Of a DNA stretch of 64,000 nucleotides, positions 52,197-60,022 are shown piece by piece. A model generated the notes under the pieces. The model saw nothing but the letters and a program-made list of their open reading frames with translations, was not told the DNA's origin and did no database searches. Origin of the DNA: Scatosoma sp045644545 (lineage in GTDB: Bacteria; Bacillota; Clostridia; Christensenellales; Borkfalkiaceae). Location: assembly GCA_045644545.1 (NCBI GenBank), contig JAZRHC010000011.1:1-64000 (forward strand), read 5' to 3'. Position numbers and translations under genes: made by a program. How positions within the stretch are numbered: position 1 is the first letter of the stretch; every line of letters starts with the position of its first letter.

Positions 52197-52225
52197 TTGA
52201 CAGAATAAAAAATATAGGGTATAAT
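52197..52225 (+). promoter_or_regulatory. Consensus plus-strand promoter without a gene behind it
   Basis: TTGACA (52197-52202), 17-bp spacer and TATAAT (52220-52225), both perfect. No reading frame follows; a terminator lies about 80 bp downstream. Confidence 0.85.
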
Positions 52226-52231
52226 AAATAG

Positions 52232-52316
52232 CACTTGAGATTATTTATTATTTTATAAGTTTTAGTAATCTTGCTCGGAGACTTTAGGAAATGGCCGTTT
52301 CTTAAAGTCTTTTTTC
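52232..52316 (+). ncRNA. Candidate small RNA of about 85 nt
   Basis: Begins a normal distance after the promoter at 52197-52225 and ends at an intrinsic terminator with AGACTTTA (52279-52286), inner GAAA/TTTC pairs, TAAAGTCT (52303-52310) and a T run. An upstream stem AGATTA / TAATCT (about 52237-52270) is possible. The only short frame has four codons. It is divergent from the 51142 gene and convergent with the 52359 gene. Two small hairpins (GATGAT/ATCATC and GAGCA/TGCTC) lie upstream at about 52105-52145. Confidence 0.6.
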
Positions 52317-52358
52317 TTTTAATTTTTTTGGTTTTAACTCTATCATTTTCCCTCCTTT

Positions 52359-52760
52359 TTAATTTTCTTCGCCGTCAGCCGCACCACGCTTTTTGCTTTC
52401 CTTGGCTGTTTTCAAATCGAAAACAAAATAATCTCCATCGGACACGTAGTACCCTGTTACCGTTTTTTTGATTTTTTCATATGTTGTACCACACAAGGAA
52501 GCAATTTTATTGATAAAGTCCTTGTTGTATATACGAGCATATTTACCAGAAATCTTCAGTTCAACCGCGGACTCCGCATCGGCTTCACATCTCATAATTG
52601 CAATTTCCTTTGTTTCTTCGGATAAATAAATTTGCACATACGATGCGCCGTCCAACTTTTTGTATAGATTAACACTCAAAAATAACCCATTCTTGCTAAT
52701 CACAATACTCGGAATCCCTTGCTCCATCGATTGCAACTTAAATCTCGCATCTATCGCCAC
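52359..52760 (-). CDS. Small cargo protein, unknown
   Basis: 133 residues from a GTG at 52758-52760, eight bases after a strong AAGGAGG. Mostly beta in the first two thirds (IVISKNGLFLSVNLYKKL, YVQIYLSEETKEIAIMRC), then a helix and YYVSDGDYFVFDLK, ending in a charged tail. No known motif. Own promoter at 52792. Function unknown. Confidence 0.6.
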   Translation of the reverse strand: MAIDARFKLQSMEQGIPSIVISKNGLFLSVNLYKKLDGASYVQIYLSEETKEIAIMRCEADAESAVELKISGKYARIYNKDFINKIASLCGTTYEKIKKTVTGYYVSDGDYFVFDLKTAKESKKRGAADGEEN

Positions 52761-52791
52761 TTTTTTAACCTCCTTTTCAGCTCTTTCCTAT

Positions 52792-52819
52792 ATTATATCA
52801 TGTTTCGTGAAAAAGTCAA
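52792..52819 (-). promoter_or_regulatory. Promoter of the 52359 gene
   Basis: TTGACT (52814-52819), 16-bp spacer and TATAAT (52792-52797); the spacer contains the short palindrome TTTCGTGAAA. Confidence 0.72.
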
Positions 52820-52939
52820 CACTTCTTTCACAATTTTTTATGAACTTTTTTGGATTTTTTTAAAAAATCGTCGATCCGTCATCAATAACGATAGCATCTT
52901 TCGTTTTGCCGTTCGTTCCAAAACTCGTTGAGTGCTCCA

Positions 52940-53500
52940 TTAATCAATCATGGAAAGCAGCTTCCTTTCGTATGAGAGACTCTCTCTTCTCAATTTCCAT
53001 TTTTCATACCGCTTAATACATAATTGTGCGCAATCACGAGAAACGCCGAAAAATCTTGCCAATTGTATACAGTCCTCAATCCGATACAAATCCATTATAG
53101 GATAGGGCGCCAATGAATATCCCGCAAAATAATTCGCCATTTGATTCGCCAAATCACTTTCGTCTTTATGCCCCAACAAAATATGCCCTATTTCATGCAT
53201 TATTGTAAAGCGTTGTCTCTCTTTGCACTGCAAATTATCATAGAAAATGACGAAGCATTTTTTTTCAGGATCATACAAACTAAATCCATCCGCGCTTATC
53301 CCATAAATTTCACGTGTAGCCACATTCTTTAGTTGGGTAAAAGGCTTCAACAGATAGTTCTTTTTTCGAGCAACCGCAAATGCATCAATGGGAGTTTCCG
53401 TAATGCCCACTTCTTCATATAAATCAACCACAAGCGCTTCAATCCGCTCGTATTCGCGCGAGGGTATAAATAGCCTCCCACTATATTCATTATCAATCAT
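52940..53500 (-). CDS. ImmA/IrrE family metallopeptidase
   Basis: 186 residues. The zinc-protease motif is HEIGHILLGH (His102, Glu103, His106, with His111 following). ImmA-type proteases cleave a partner repressor to induce mobile-element transfer or stress genes. The gene overlaps the XRE repressor gene by 8 bp, the classical ImmR-ImmA arrangement. The C-terminal region LARFFGVSRDCAQLCIKRYE is typical. Confidence 0.9.
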   Translation of the reverse strand: MIDNEYSGRLFIPSREYERIEALVVDLYEEVGITETPIDAFAVARKKNYLLKPFTQLKNVATREIYGISADGFSLYDPEKKCFVIFYDNLQCKERQRFTIMHEIGHILLGHKDESDLANQMANYFAGYSLAPYPIMDLYRIEDCIQLARFFGVSRDCAQLCIKRYEKWKLRRESLSYERKLLSMID

Positions 53501-53813
53501 CTAGAAGCAACCTCATCAATTTTAACTTTTCCTCTTTATCCATAATACCTACGCCACGCGCAACAAGCCTAAAAATTCCTTCAAAGCTACTTTCATCCAT
53601 AGTGCCGCTTATTAAATAATCTGAGGTTGTATGCAAGGCCGTAGCTAAATTTGCTATCACTTCTGCTTTCGGTTCTCTTTCATTACTTAAATACCTAGAC
53701 ATCGAAGCTTCAGTTACCCCAACCATCCCCGCAAGTTCTTTTTGCGTATAACCGTGTTTCTTTAATAATTCTGCAATTCTATCGCCTATTCGAACAGTAG
53801 TCTTTCCTTCCAT
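53493..53813 (-). CDS. ImmR-like XRE repressor
   Basis: 106 residues from ATG 53811-53813 (GGAGG); the upstream reading lacks a site. N-terminal HTH_3 (LLKKHGYTQKELAGMVGVTE, MSRYLSNEREPKAEVIANLA) and a C-terminal helical part. It is the likely substrate of the ImmA protease in the same operon and may control element excision or transfer genes (inference from ICEBs1-type systems). Confidence 0.88.
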   Translation of the reverse strand: MEGKTTVRIGDRIAELLKKHGYTQKELAGMVGVTEASMSRYLSNEREPKAEVIANLATALHTTSDYLISGTMDESSFEGIFRLVARGVGIMDKEEKLKLMRLLLDD

Positions 53814-53841
53814 TTTTATTTCCTCCAACACTCTTACCAAT

Positions 53842-53870
53842 ATTATAATTTAAAATTGTATATTTGTCAA
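53842..53870 (-). promoter_or_regulatory. Promoter of the immR-immA-like pair
   Basis: TTGACA (53865-53870), 17-bp spacer and TATAAT (53842-53847) on the minus strand. Confidence 0.83.
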
Positions 53871-54091
53871 TGATTTTTTTGGCAAATTTTATAAAAATAA
53901 ATTTAAAATCGACAAAAATAATAATGAATCGTAAAACAAAATAAACAATAAAGCACGATTAGAAATATGTATTACATAAATCCATTCACGCACACAAGAA
54001 AAATAAAAATTAAATAAACCACCTTATACTCCACAATAAAATATCCCCAATCTCTTTAAAAAGAAAATATTTTGATTGATTTTTTTCTATT

Positions 54092-54120
54092 GATAATTGC
54101 TATTATGAGAAGATTGGCTC
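54092..54120. repeat. Inverted repeat 1, left copy (29 bp; partner 58299-58327)
   Basis: Identical in reverse complement to 58299-58327 inside the expressed hsdS (residues 63-72). Inversion between them would exchange the whole variable part of hsdS. Confidence 0.92.
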
Positions 54121-54847
54121 TGAAGTCAAAAATATAGACGATGAAATACCTTTTGAAATACCTGATAGTTGGTGTTTTACGCGTTTTTCTTCTTTAATTC
54201 ATATCAATGGTGGCTATGCTTTCAAGAGCGAAAATTATATAGACAAAGAAAACGGCGTAAGGGTGCTACGCATCTCTGATTTCAATGAAGAAGGTTTTAA
54301 TCAAAAAAGACCTGTATATCATAAATATACGCCCGAATTAAAATCTTTCGAATTAGAAATAAACGACATTATAATGTGTATGACGGGTGGAACTGTTGGC
54401 AAATCGTATTTTGTCGAAGAATTGCCTGAACCAATGCTTGTTAATCAAAGAGTCGCTGATATTAAAATAAGCGATAAATTAAACAAGAAATACTTTTATT
54501 ATTTTATTTTGTCGCCACATATTCAAAAAATTATAGACGAAAGTAAAAATTCCACAAACGACAATATTTCAGTCTCTTTAATAAACTCATTCATTGCACC
54601 TGTTCCACCGCTTAGCGAACAAGAACGTATTGTTGAAGAGAGTGAACGCTTTGAGCCGTTGCTTGCCGAATATGACAAATTAGAACAACAAGCAACCAAG
54701 TTAGATAGCGAGATTTACGATAAACTTAAAAAATCCATCTTGCAATACGCTATACAAGGCAAACTTGTTGAACAAGATGAAAGCGATGAACCTGCATCAG
54801 TTTTACTCGAACGTATTCGTGCTGAAAAGAAGGCGCAACTTGGCAAG

Positions 54848-54894
54848 AAATACGTAGAAAGTTATATCTATAAAGGTGATGATAACTATTATTA
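54848..54894. repeat. Inverted repeat 2, left copy (47 bp; partner 57522-57568)
   Basis: Identical in reverse complement to 57522-57568 in hsdS (residues 316-330). Inversion here would exchange only the second target-recognition domains. Confidence 0.93.
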
Positions 54895-55454
54895 CGAACA
54901 CATCGGAGGAAAAGATGTAAATATCACCGAAGAAATCCCTTTCGATTTGCCTAACGGTTGGGAATGGACTCGTTGGGGTGAGTTATCGGAATCAATTCAA
55001 TATGGCTTTAATGCACCCGCAAAAGAACAAGGTCGTATAAAAATGGTACGAATTAGCGACATCCACAACAACGCAGTTTTATGGGATAATGTGCCTTATT
55101 GTGATATTACCGAACAAGAAATACCGACCTATCTACTGAAAGTAAATGATATTCTTTTTGCGAGAACAGGTGGGACTGTCGGCAAATCATACCTTGTGAC
55201 AAGCGTTCCTGAAGACGCTATTTATGCAGGATACTTAATTCGTACAAGATATAGCAAAGAATTATCGCCACAATACTTAAAATACTTTATGGAAAGTATT
55301 TTATATTGGGAACAACTACGTGAAGGCACTATTGCAACGGCTCAACCGAATTGCAATGGAAAAACATTATCAAGGATGCTTTTACCTTTACCTCCCATTG
55401 CCGAGCAAAAGCGCATTGTCGATAAAATTAATGAAATATTTGCAAAATTGTAAT

Positions 55455-55484
55455 ATAAAGCCCCTTTTTGATAAGGGGCTTTAT
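55455..55484. terminator. Bidirectional terminator between cassette A and the recombinase gene
   Basis: ATAAAGCCCCTT / AAGGGGCTTTAT stem with a short loop; it serves the converging cassette and recombinase transcripts. Confidence 0.85.
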
Positions 55485-55486
55485 GT

Positions 55487-56290
55487 TTACCACGTTACGA
55501 TTTTATCAACAATTTCTTGCTGTTCACTTGCAGTTTTTCGTAGGTATATACGAGTGGTTTCAATACTTTCGTGCCCCATAAGGTCGGCGAGCAATGAAAT
55601 GTCGTTATACTTTTCTAAAAAGTTCTTCGCAAAACGGTGTCTAAACGAGTGTGGATAGACAACTTTCGGATTTAATCCGTATTTATAGGCATAGTTTTTC
55701 AACTGTTGAGAAATTCCACGCACGGTAATTCTTTCACCAAAACGGTTCAAAAAAAGGTATCCGCTTGAGATACCTTTTCCTTGTAGCCATATTTCTGTTT
55801 CTTTTTTCAACTTGACAGGTATGTAGAGCCTACGTAGTTTTCCACCTTTTGAATACAAATCGAAATATCCCTTAAAAACGTGTTCAACTTTGATTTGTAT
55901 TAATTCGCTTACACGCGCTCCCGTTGCCGCTAAATAACGAACAACGAAATACCACTCCCAATTCCCGTCTTTTTTCAGGCTATTCTTCAAGAATTTATAA
56001 TCGGCATCACTAATAACGTTTTCTAAAAAGTTCTTTTGCTGAATTCTTACCGGGGATAGGCGTAGCTTTTCTTTCTTGATAAATTCAAGGTATTTGTTTA
56101 TCGCTTGAATTCGTAAGTTCACCGTTTTAGGTTTATAGGTTTCCATAAGGTAACCCTTAAACGCCAAAAGGCTTTGCTTGGTTATTTCGCCCGATAGTTG
56201 ATTATACATACGTATTGTCAACATATAGGCGGAAATGGTGTTCTCGGATAGGTTTTCCCGTCGCAACTTCTTTTCAAATTCGTCTAACAT
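55487..56290 (-). CDS. Tyrosine recombinase, putative hsdS invertase
   Basis: 267 residues. The N-terminal SAM-like core-binding domain (1-95) precedes the catalytic domain with Arg in ATGARVSEL, His-x-x-Arg in HSFRHRFAK, His in LMGHESIETT and Tyr in TRIYLRK, a complete R-H-R-H-Y set. It lies between the silent cassettes and the active hsdS. Such XerC-like enzymes next to inverted hsdS repeats catalyse specificity switching in other bacteria. AAGGAGG precedes the ATG. Confidence 0.9.
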   Translation of the reverse strand: MLDEFEKKLRRENLSENTISAYMLTIRMYNQLSGEITKQSLLAFKGYLMETYKPKTVNLRIQAINKYLEFIKKEKLRLSPVRIQQKNFLENVISDADYKFLKNSLKKDGNWEWYFVVRYLAATGARVSELIQIKVEHVFKGYFDLYSKGGKLRRLYIPVKLKKETEIWLQGKGISSGYLFLNRFGERITVRGISQQLKNYAYKYGLNPKVVYPHSFRHRFAKNFLEKYNDISLLADLMGHESIETTRIYLRKTASEQQEIVDKIVTW

Positions 56291-56380
56291 TTTCGTTAAA
56301 CCTCCTTAAATTAGTGTACTTATATTTTACTATTTAAGAAAATTTAACGCCTTAAAAAACGCCCACCGTAGTGAATATTC

Positions 56381-56401
56381 CTATTATTATGAGAAGGTTG
56401 G
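56381..56401. repeat. Inverted repeat 3, left copy (21 bp; partner 57510-57530)
   Basis: Identical in reverse complement to 57510-57530 in hsdS, at the start of the second recognition domain. The repeat overlaps repeat 2 in hsdS by nine bases, so cassette B can replace the same domain. Confidence 0.88.
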
Positions 56402-56951
56402 CTCTACTGTCAAAAATATAACCGACGAAATACCATTCGATATACCTGATAATTGGTGTTGGGCTCGCTTAGGGTATCTAATAGATTTTTCTAAAAGTAT
56501 AACGGTTTCTTCAAGTGATATAAACGAAAATGATTGGATACTTGACCTTGAAGATATTGAAAAGGAAACGGGAAAACTATTATGTAAAAAGCGTATGCTT
56601 GATATAAAATCTAAGAGTGATAAACATAAGTTTTTTGCGGGTAATGTTTTATATAGCAAATTACGTCCTTACTTAAACAAGGTAATAATCGCAGACGAAA
56701 ACGGCTATTGCACAACGGAAATTTTAGCGTTTGATTTTGGTCTTAACATAAATAATCGTTTTGTGCAAATCTACCTAATGAGCCCTTATTTTGTGGATTA
56801 TGCTATGGCAGGGTCTTATGGTGTAAAAATGCCAAGAATTGGTAGTGACCGAGGGAATCTCGCTTTAATACCTATCCCGCCTTTAAATGAACAAGCAAGA
56901 ATTGTAAATGCCGTTAATAACATCTTTTCAAAAATTAAAGACGAGATTTAA
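56382..56951 (+). pseudogene. hsdS: Silent hsdS cassette B (second recognition domain only)
   Basis: 190 codons in frame, beginning in the 21-bp repeat with YYYEKVGSTVKNITDEI and ending in IPPLNEQARIVNAVNNIFSK. It encodes one target-recognition domain plus the distal helix and has no start signal (the ATG at 56595 is internal). Its stop codon overlaps the end of hsdS by 4 bp, tail to tail. Confidence 0.88.
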
Positions 56952-58513
56952 CTCTCGTCTTTTTCTATGCGTTTAAGTATTTCTTTTATTTTTAAGCAAA
57001 TCCGCTCTTGTTCAGCTTGTGGCGGTATAGGGATTAGTGCTTTGTATAAACGGTCATCATTTATTGCAGGATATGCAACGCCTTTGGCGTTTTCCGTACT
57101 ATTTGCGTATAAATCAAAAATTGGCGAAAGCATATAATAAAACAAAAATTGGTTGTATATTCCTTTCTCGCAACTTAACACAGCAAACCCTGTACTTGCT
57201 ATCGGCTCGCAAGTAAAATCTTTATCAACAATACACATATTATGCAAATAAGGTCGCACAGTTGAATATAAAATATCGCCGAATTTTATTATTTTTCTTG
57301 CTCGTGAAGGCGCTTTATCTGCTGAAATAATATTCTCAACCGAATTTAACTTTTGACGTTTATTATCAATAGAACCTATATCAACATAGGAAAATTCACT
57401 TGTAGGGGTTTTTTGACCATTATTATAAACGATGTCTTTTAACCTTGTCCACGACCAGGTATCGGGAATATCAAAGGGCAAATCTTCAACTAAAACAGGC
57501 TCGTTTTTACCAACCTTCTCATAATAATAGTTATCATCACCTTTATAGATATAACTTTCTACGTATTTTTTACCGAGTTGTGCCTTTTTCTCGGCGCGAA
57601 TATGTTCTATCAACACACTTGCGGGCTCATCATTTTCGTCCTGTTCTACAAGCTTCCCTTGAATAGCGTATTGTAGAATAGACTTTTTAACCTTATCAAA
57701 GATTTCGTTATCCAATCTTGCCGCTTGCTTTTCAAGTTTATCGTAATCAGAAAGTAAGGGCTCAAACTTTTCAATTTCAGCCACTATACGTGCCTGCTCC
57801 GCAAGAGGTGGAACAGGTATAAACATAGCCTGTAGCTTACTGGAATTTAATGTTGATCCTTTAATTGCGTCGGTTTGTTCAACATAATTAACCAACAAAC
57901 CAAGCGTATTCATAAGATAATCTCTTATAATATTCTTTTCATTTACGTAAGGGAATATTGAAATAATTGCTTCATTGTGGACAGCGTCAACGCCTAAAAT
58001 TGAAGTTCTCCCCACAGTTAATTTAAAACTCATAAGCAACGTTCCCTGAGGGGATAACATGCCATTGAATTTTTCATTTAGAGCAATTTCACTTATTTTA
58101 TCTTTGGTTTCCGTAATGATTTTTTTGTCTCGCATATCAGCAATGGAGAACCACGGATATATTCCTTTATTCCAAAACTTATCAGTATGTCTATCAGGAG
58201 TTTTACCAAGTTCAAAACACACAAGTTGAGGGAACCTTACCCAACACCAAGTATCGGGTATTTCAAAGGGTATTTCATCATCAATATTCTTGACTTCCGA
58301 GCCAATCTTCTCATAATAGCAATTATCGTCACCTTTGAAAATGATTGAATCGCCTTTATCTTTCTTGATTTTTCCTTCTTTAATTAAGCGTTGCTTTTCC
58401 GCACGGATGCGTTCAAGCAAAACGGAAGCAGGTTCGTCATTTTGGTCTTGTTTAACAAGTTTTCCCTGTATCGCTAATTGAAGGATGGATTTTCTTAATT
58501 GTTCTGCTTTCAT
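56948..58513 (-). CDS. hsdS: Type I restriction-modification specificity subunit HsdS (expressed copy)
   Basis: 521 residues. Two target-recognition domains (about 85-245 and 340-495) separated by conserved helical repeats, the first near residues 1-45 (QLRKSILQLAIQGKLVKQDQ) and the second near 280-325 (KKSILQYAIQGKLVEQDEND). It sets the DNA sequence that HsdM methylates and HsdR cuts. It overlaps hsdM by 4 bp (ATGA). Residues 63-72 and 316-330 are encoded by inverted repeats shared with silent cassettes, so this gene can be remodelled. Confidence 0.95.
   Translation of the reverse strand: MKAEQLRKSILQLAIQGKLVKQDQNDEPASVLLERIRAEKQRLIKEGKIKKDKGDSIIFKGDDNCYYEKIGSEVKNIDDEIPFEIPDTWCWVRFPQLVCFELGKTPDRHTDKFWNKGIYPWFSIADMRDKKIITETKDKISEIALNEKFNGMLSPQGTLLMSFKLTVGRTSILGVDAVHNEAIISIFPYVNEKNIIRDYLMNTLGLLVNYVEQTDAIKGSTLNSSKLQAMFIPVPPLAEQARIVAEIEKFEPLLSDYDKLEKQAARLDNEIFDKVKKSILQYAIQGKLVEQDENDEPASVLIEHIRAEKKAQLGKKYVESYIYKGDDNYYYEKVGKNEPVLVEDLPFDIPDTWSWTRLKDIVYNNGQKTPTSEFSYVDIGSIDNKRQKLNSVENIISADKAPSRARKIIKFGDILYSTVRPYLHNMCIVDKDFTCEPIASTGFAVLSCEKGIYNQFLFYYMLSPIFDLYANSTENAKGVAYPAINDDRLYKALIPIPPQAEQERICLKIKEILKRIEKDES
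57510..57530. repeat. Inverted repeat 3, right copy (partner 56381-56401)
   Basis: Lies in hsdS at the entry of the second recognition domain. Recombination with 56381-56401 would invert 1.15 kb without moving the recombinase gene. Confidence 0.88.
57522..57568. repeat. Inverted repeat 2, right copy (partner 54848-54894)
   Basis: 47 bp without a mismatch inside hsdS, coding for KYVESYIYKGDDNYYY and neighbouring residues. Confidence 0.93.
58299..58327. repeat. Inverted repeat 1, right copy (partner 54092-54120)
   Basis: 29 bp without a mismatch near the 5' end of hsdS, coding for DNCYYEKIGS. Confidence 0.92.
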
Positions 58514-60021
58514 TCTTTATCCCCTAACAACGCCATAATTTCGCCAAGCACTCTATCAATATCAGCATCAAGGCTTGCGCGCTTTTCACGATAGTTTTTA
58601 ATCAAGTCTTGGGGCGCGAGAATCTCTTCTTCCTCGTGGGGATAACCACAAAGGTCGATATTATAGTTGAGCTCAGCAATTTCCGATACGGAATACTTTT
58701 TAGCTTTATCAAATCCATCTACTTGCAACTCTACACGATTATCCCACCACTCCATAGCGGGATTGAAATGTTCAAGTTTCATCGGTTTCGTTTTAGAGAA
58801 ATGCTTATATCCGTTAGGCATGTCCAATCGATAGAACCACGTTGCCGTCGTTGCACCCGTATTATCAAAGAACAAAATATTTGTTGTAATCGACGTATAC
58901 GGTGCGAAAACGCTATGCGGCATACGAATTACCGTATGTAAATTGAATTCAGAGAGCAATTTCTTCTTGATTGCAACCTTTGCATTATCTGTACCAAACA
59001 AGAAACCGTCGGGCAAAATAACTGCAGCTCTACCATTTTTCTTCAAACGGTACATAATAACAGACATAAACAAATCTGCGGTTTCGCTACTTGCTAAATC
59101 GGACGGGAAGTGATTTTTTACTTCCGTCTTTTCATTACCGCCATACGGAGGATTCATCAAGATTACATCAAACTTATCTTTATCTGTATAGTCTAACACA
59201 TTATGGGTTAAAGAATTACCGTGATAAATCTGTGGCATATCAATATCGTGCAAAAGCATGTTCGTTACGCAAAGCATATAAGGAAATTGCTTTTTCTCGA
59301 TACCGTAAACAGAATTTTCATACGCTTCTACATCATCCGTGCTTTTTACAATCTTATTCAGTTCTTTCAACCAACTCGTCAAGAAACCGCCCGTACCGCA
59401 AGCAAAGTCGGCACACTTTTCGCCTATTTGAGGTTTAATCATCGTTGCCATAAAATCGGTAACTGCACGAGGAGTGTAAAATTCGCCCGAAGAACCAGCA
59501 CTTTGTAATTCTCGCAAAATGGATTCATAAATTTCGCCAAATGCATGGCTTTCTTCATAATCACTTAAATCAAGTTCATCAATTACGTTAATAACCTGAC
59601 GGAGCAAAACGCCGTCCTTCATATAGTTATTCGCGTCTTCGAACATCGTTTTTACAATTGCCTTTTTGATGGGAGTCGTAGGTGTAACTTCTACACCTTT
59701 AACCAGTACTTCCCCGCTTGGATTTTTAATAGACTCACCCTTTAAGACTTTAAAAACAATATTGTTTACAAAATCAAGAAGAGCGTCACCCGTCATACCT
59801 TTTCCCGATTCTTCATGCGCCCAATTACGCCAACGGCATTGTTCTGGAATAATCGATTCATAGTCAGAATCATCAAACTCCCAATCGTTTTCTTTGGAAT
59901 CATAAACTTTCAAAAAGAGCATCCACGCAATTTGCTCAATTCTTTGTGCATCGCCGTTAATACCTGCGTCGTTTCTCATTATGTCACGAATTCTTTTTAC
60001 AAATCCTGAAATATTACTCAT
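58510..60021 (-). CDS. hsdM: Type I restriction-modification methyltransferase HsdM
   Basis: 503 residues. N-terminal HsdM_N helical domain (1-150), then an N6-adenine methyltransferase domain with motif I CADFACGTGGFLTSW and the catalytic NPPYGG, and GSSGEFYTPRAV, the usual type I signature. It methylates adenine in the sites chosen by HsdS. It starts 1 bp after hsdR and overlaps hsdS by 4 bp. Confidence 0.96.
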   Translation of the reverse strand: MSNISGFVKRIRDIMRNDAGINGDAQRIEQIAWMLFLKVYDSKENDWEFDDSDYESIIPEQCRWRNWAHEESGKGMTGDALLDFVNNIVFKVLKGESIKNPSGEVLVKGVEVTPTTPIKKAIVKTMFEDANNYMKDGVLLRQVINVIDELDLSDYEESHAFGEIYESILRELQSAGSSGEFYTPRAVTDFMATMIKPQIGEKCADFACGTGGFLTSWLKELNKIVKSTDDVEAYENSVYGIEKKQFPYMLCVTNMLLHDIDMPQIYHGNSLTHNVLDYTDKDKFDVILMNPPYGGNEKTEVKNHFPSDLASSETADLFMSVIMYRLKKNGRAAVILPDGFLFGTDNAKVAIKKKLLSEFNLHTVIRMPHSVFAPYTSITTNILFFDNTGATTATWFYRLDMPNGYKHFSKTKPMKLEHFNPAMEWWDNRVELQVDGFDKAKKYSVSEIAELNYNIDLCGYPHEEEEILAPQDLIKNYREKRASLDADIDRVLGEIMALLGDKE

Positions 60022-60022
60022 T

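Larger units (their letters stand above)
54092..55453 (+). pseudogene. hsdS: Silent hsdS cassette A (both target-recognition domains, no start)
   Basis: 454 codons in frame from the edge of the 29-bp inverted repeat to TAA. The first codons repeat residues 63-72 of the expressed HsdS, then a different first target-recognition domain (about 54150-54600), a conserved central region (KKSILQYAIQGKLVEQDESD) and a second, different recognition domain. The N-terminal 62 codons including the start and ribosome-binding site are missing, so it is not expressed in this orientation. The ATG at 54263 is internal. It lies opposite to hsdM-hsdS and can be swapped in by inversion (inference). Confidence 0.88.

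Noticed and set aside
52197..52316. Reading the candidate small RNA as a toxic peptide gene
   Set aside because: The only start codon inside gives four codons and lies within the terminator stem.
54263..55453. Treating the plus-strand hsdS frame from its internal ATG as a complete gene
   Set aside because: Homology to HsdS continues upstream to 54092, there is no promoter or ribosome-binding site, and the normal N-terminal 62 codons are missing; it is a silent cassette.
56595..56951. Treating the frame starting at ATG 56595 as a separate small gene
   Set aside because: The HsdS-like sequence begins at 56382 in the same frame; the ATG is internal to a recognition domain.
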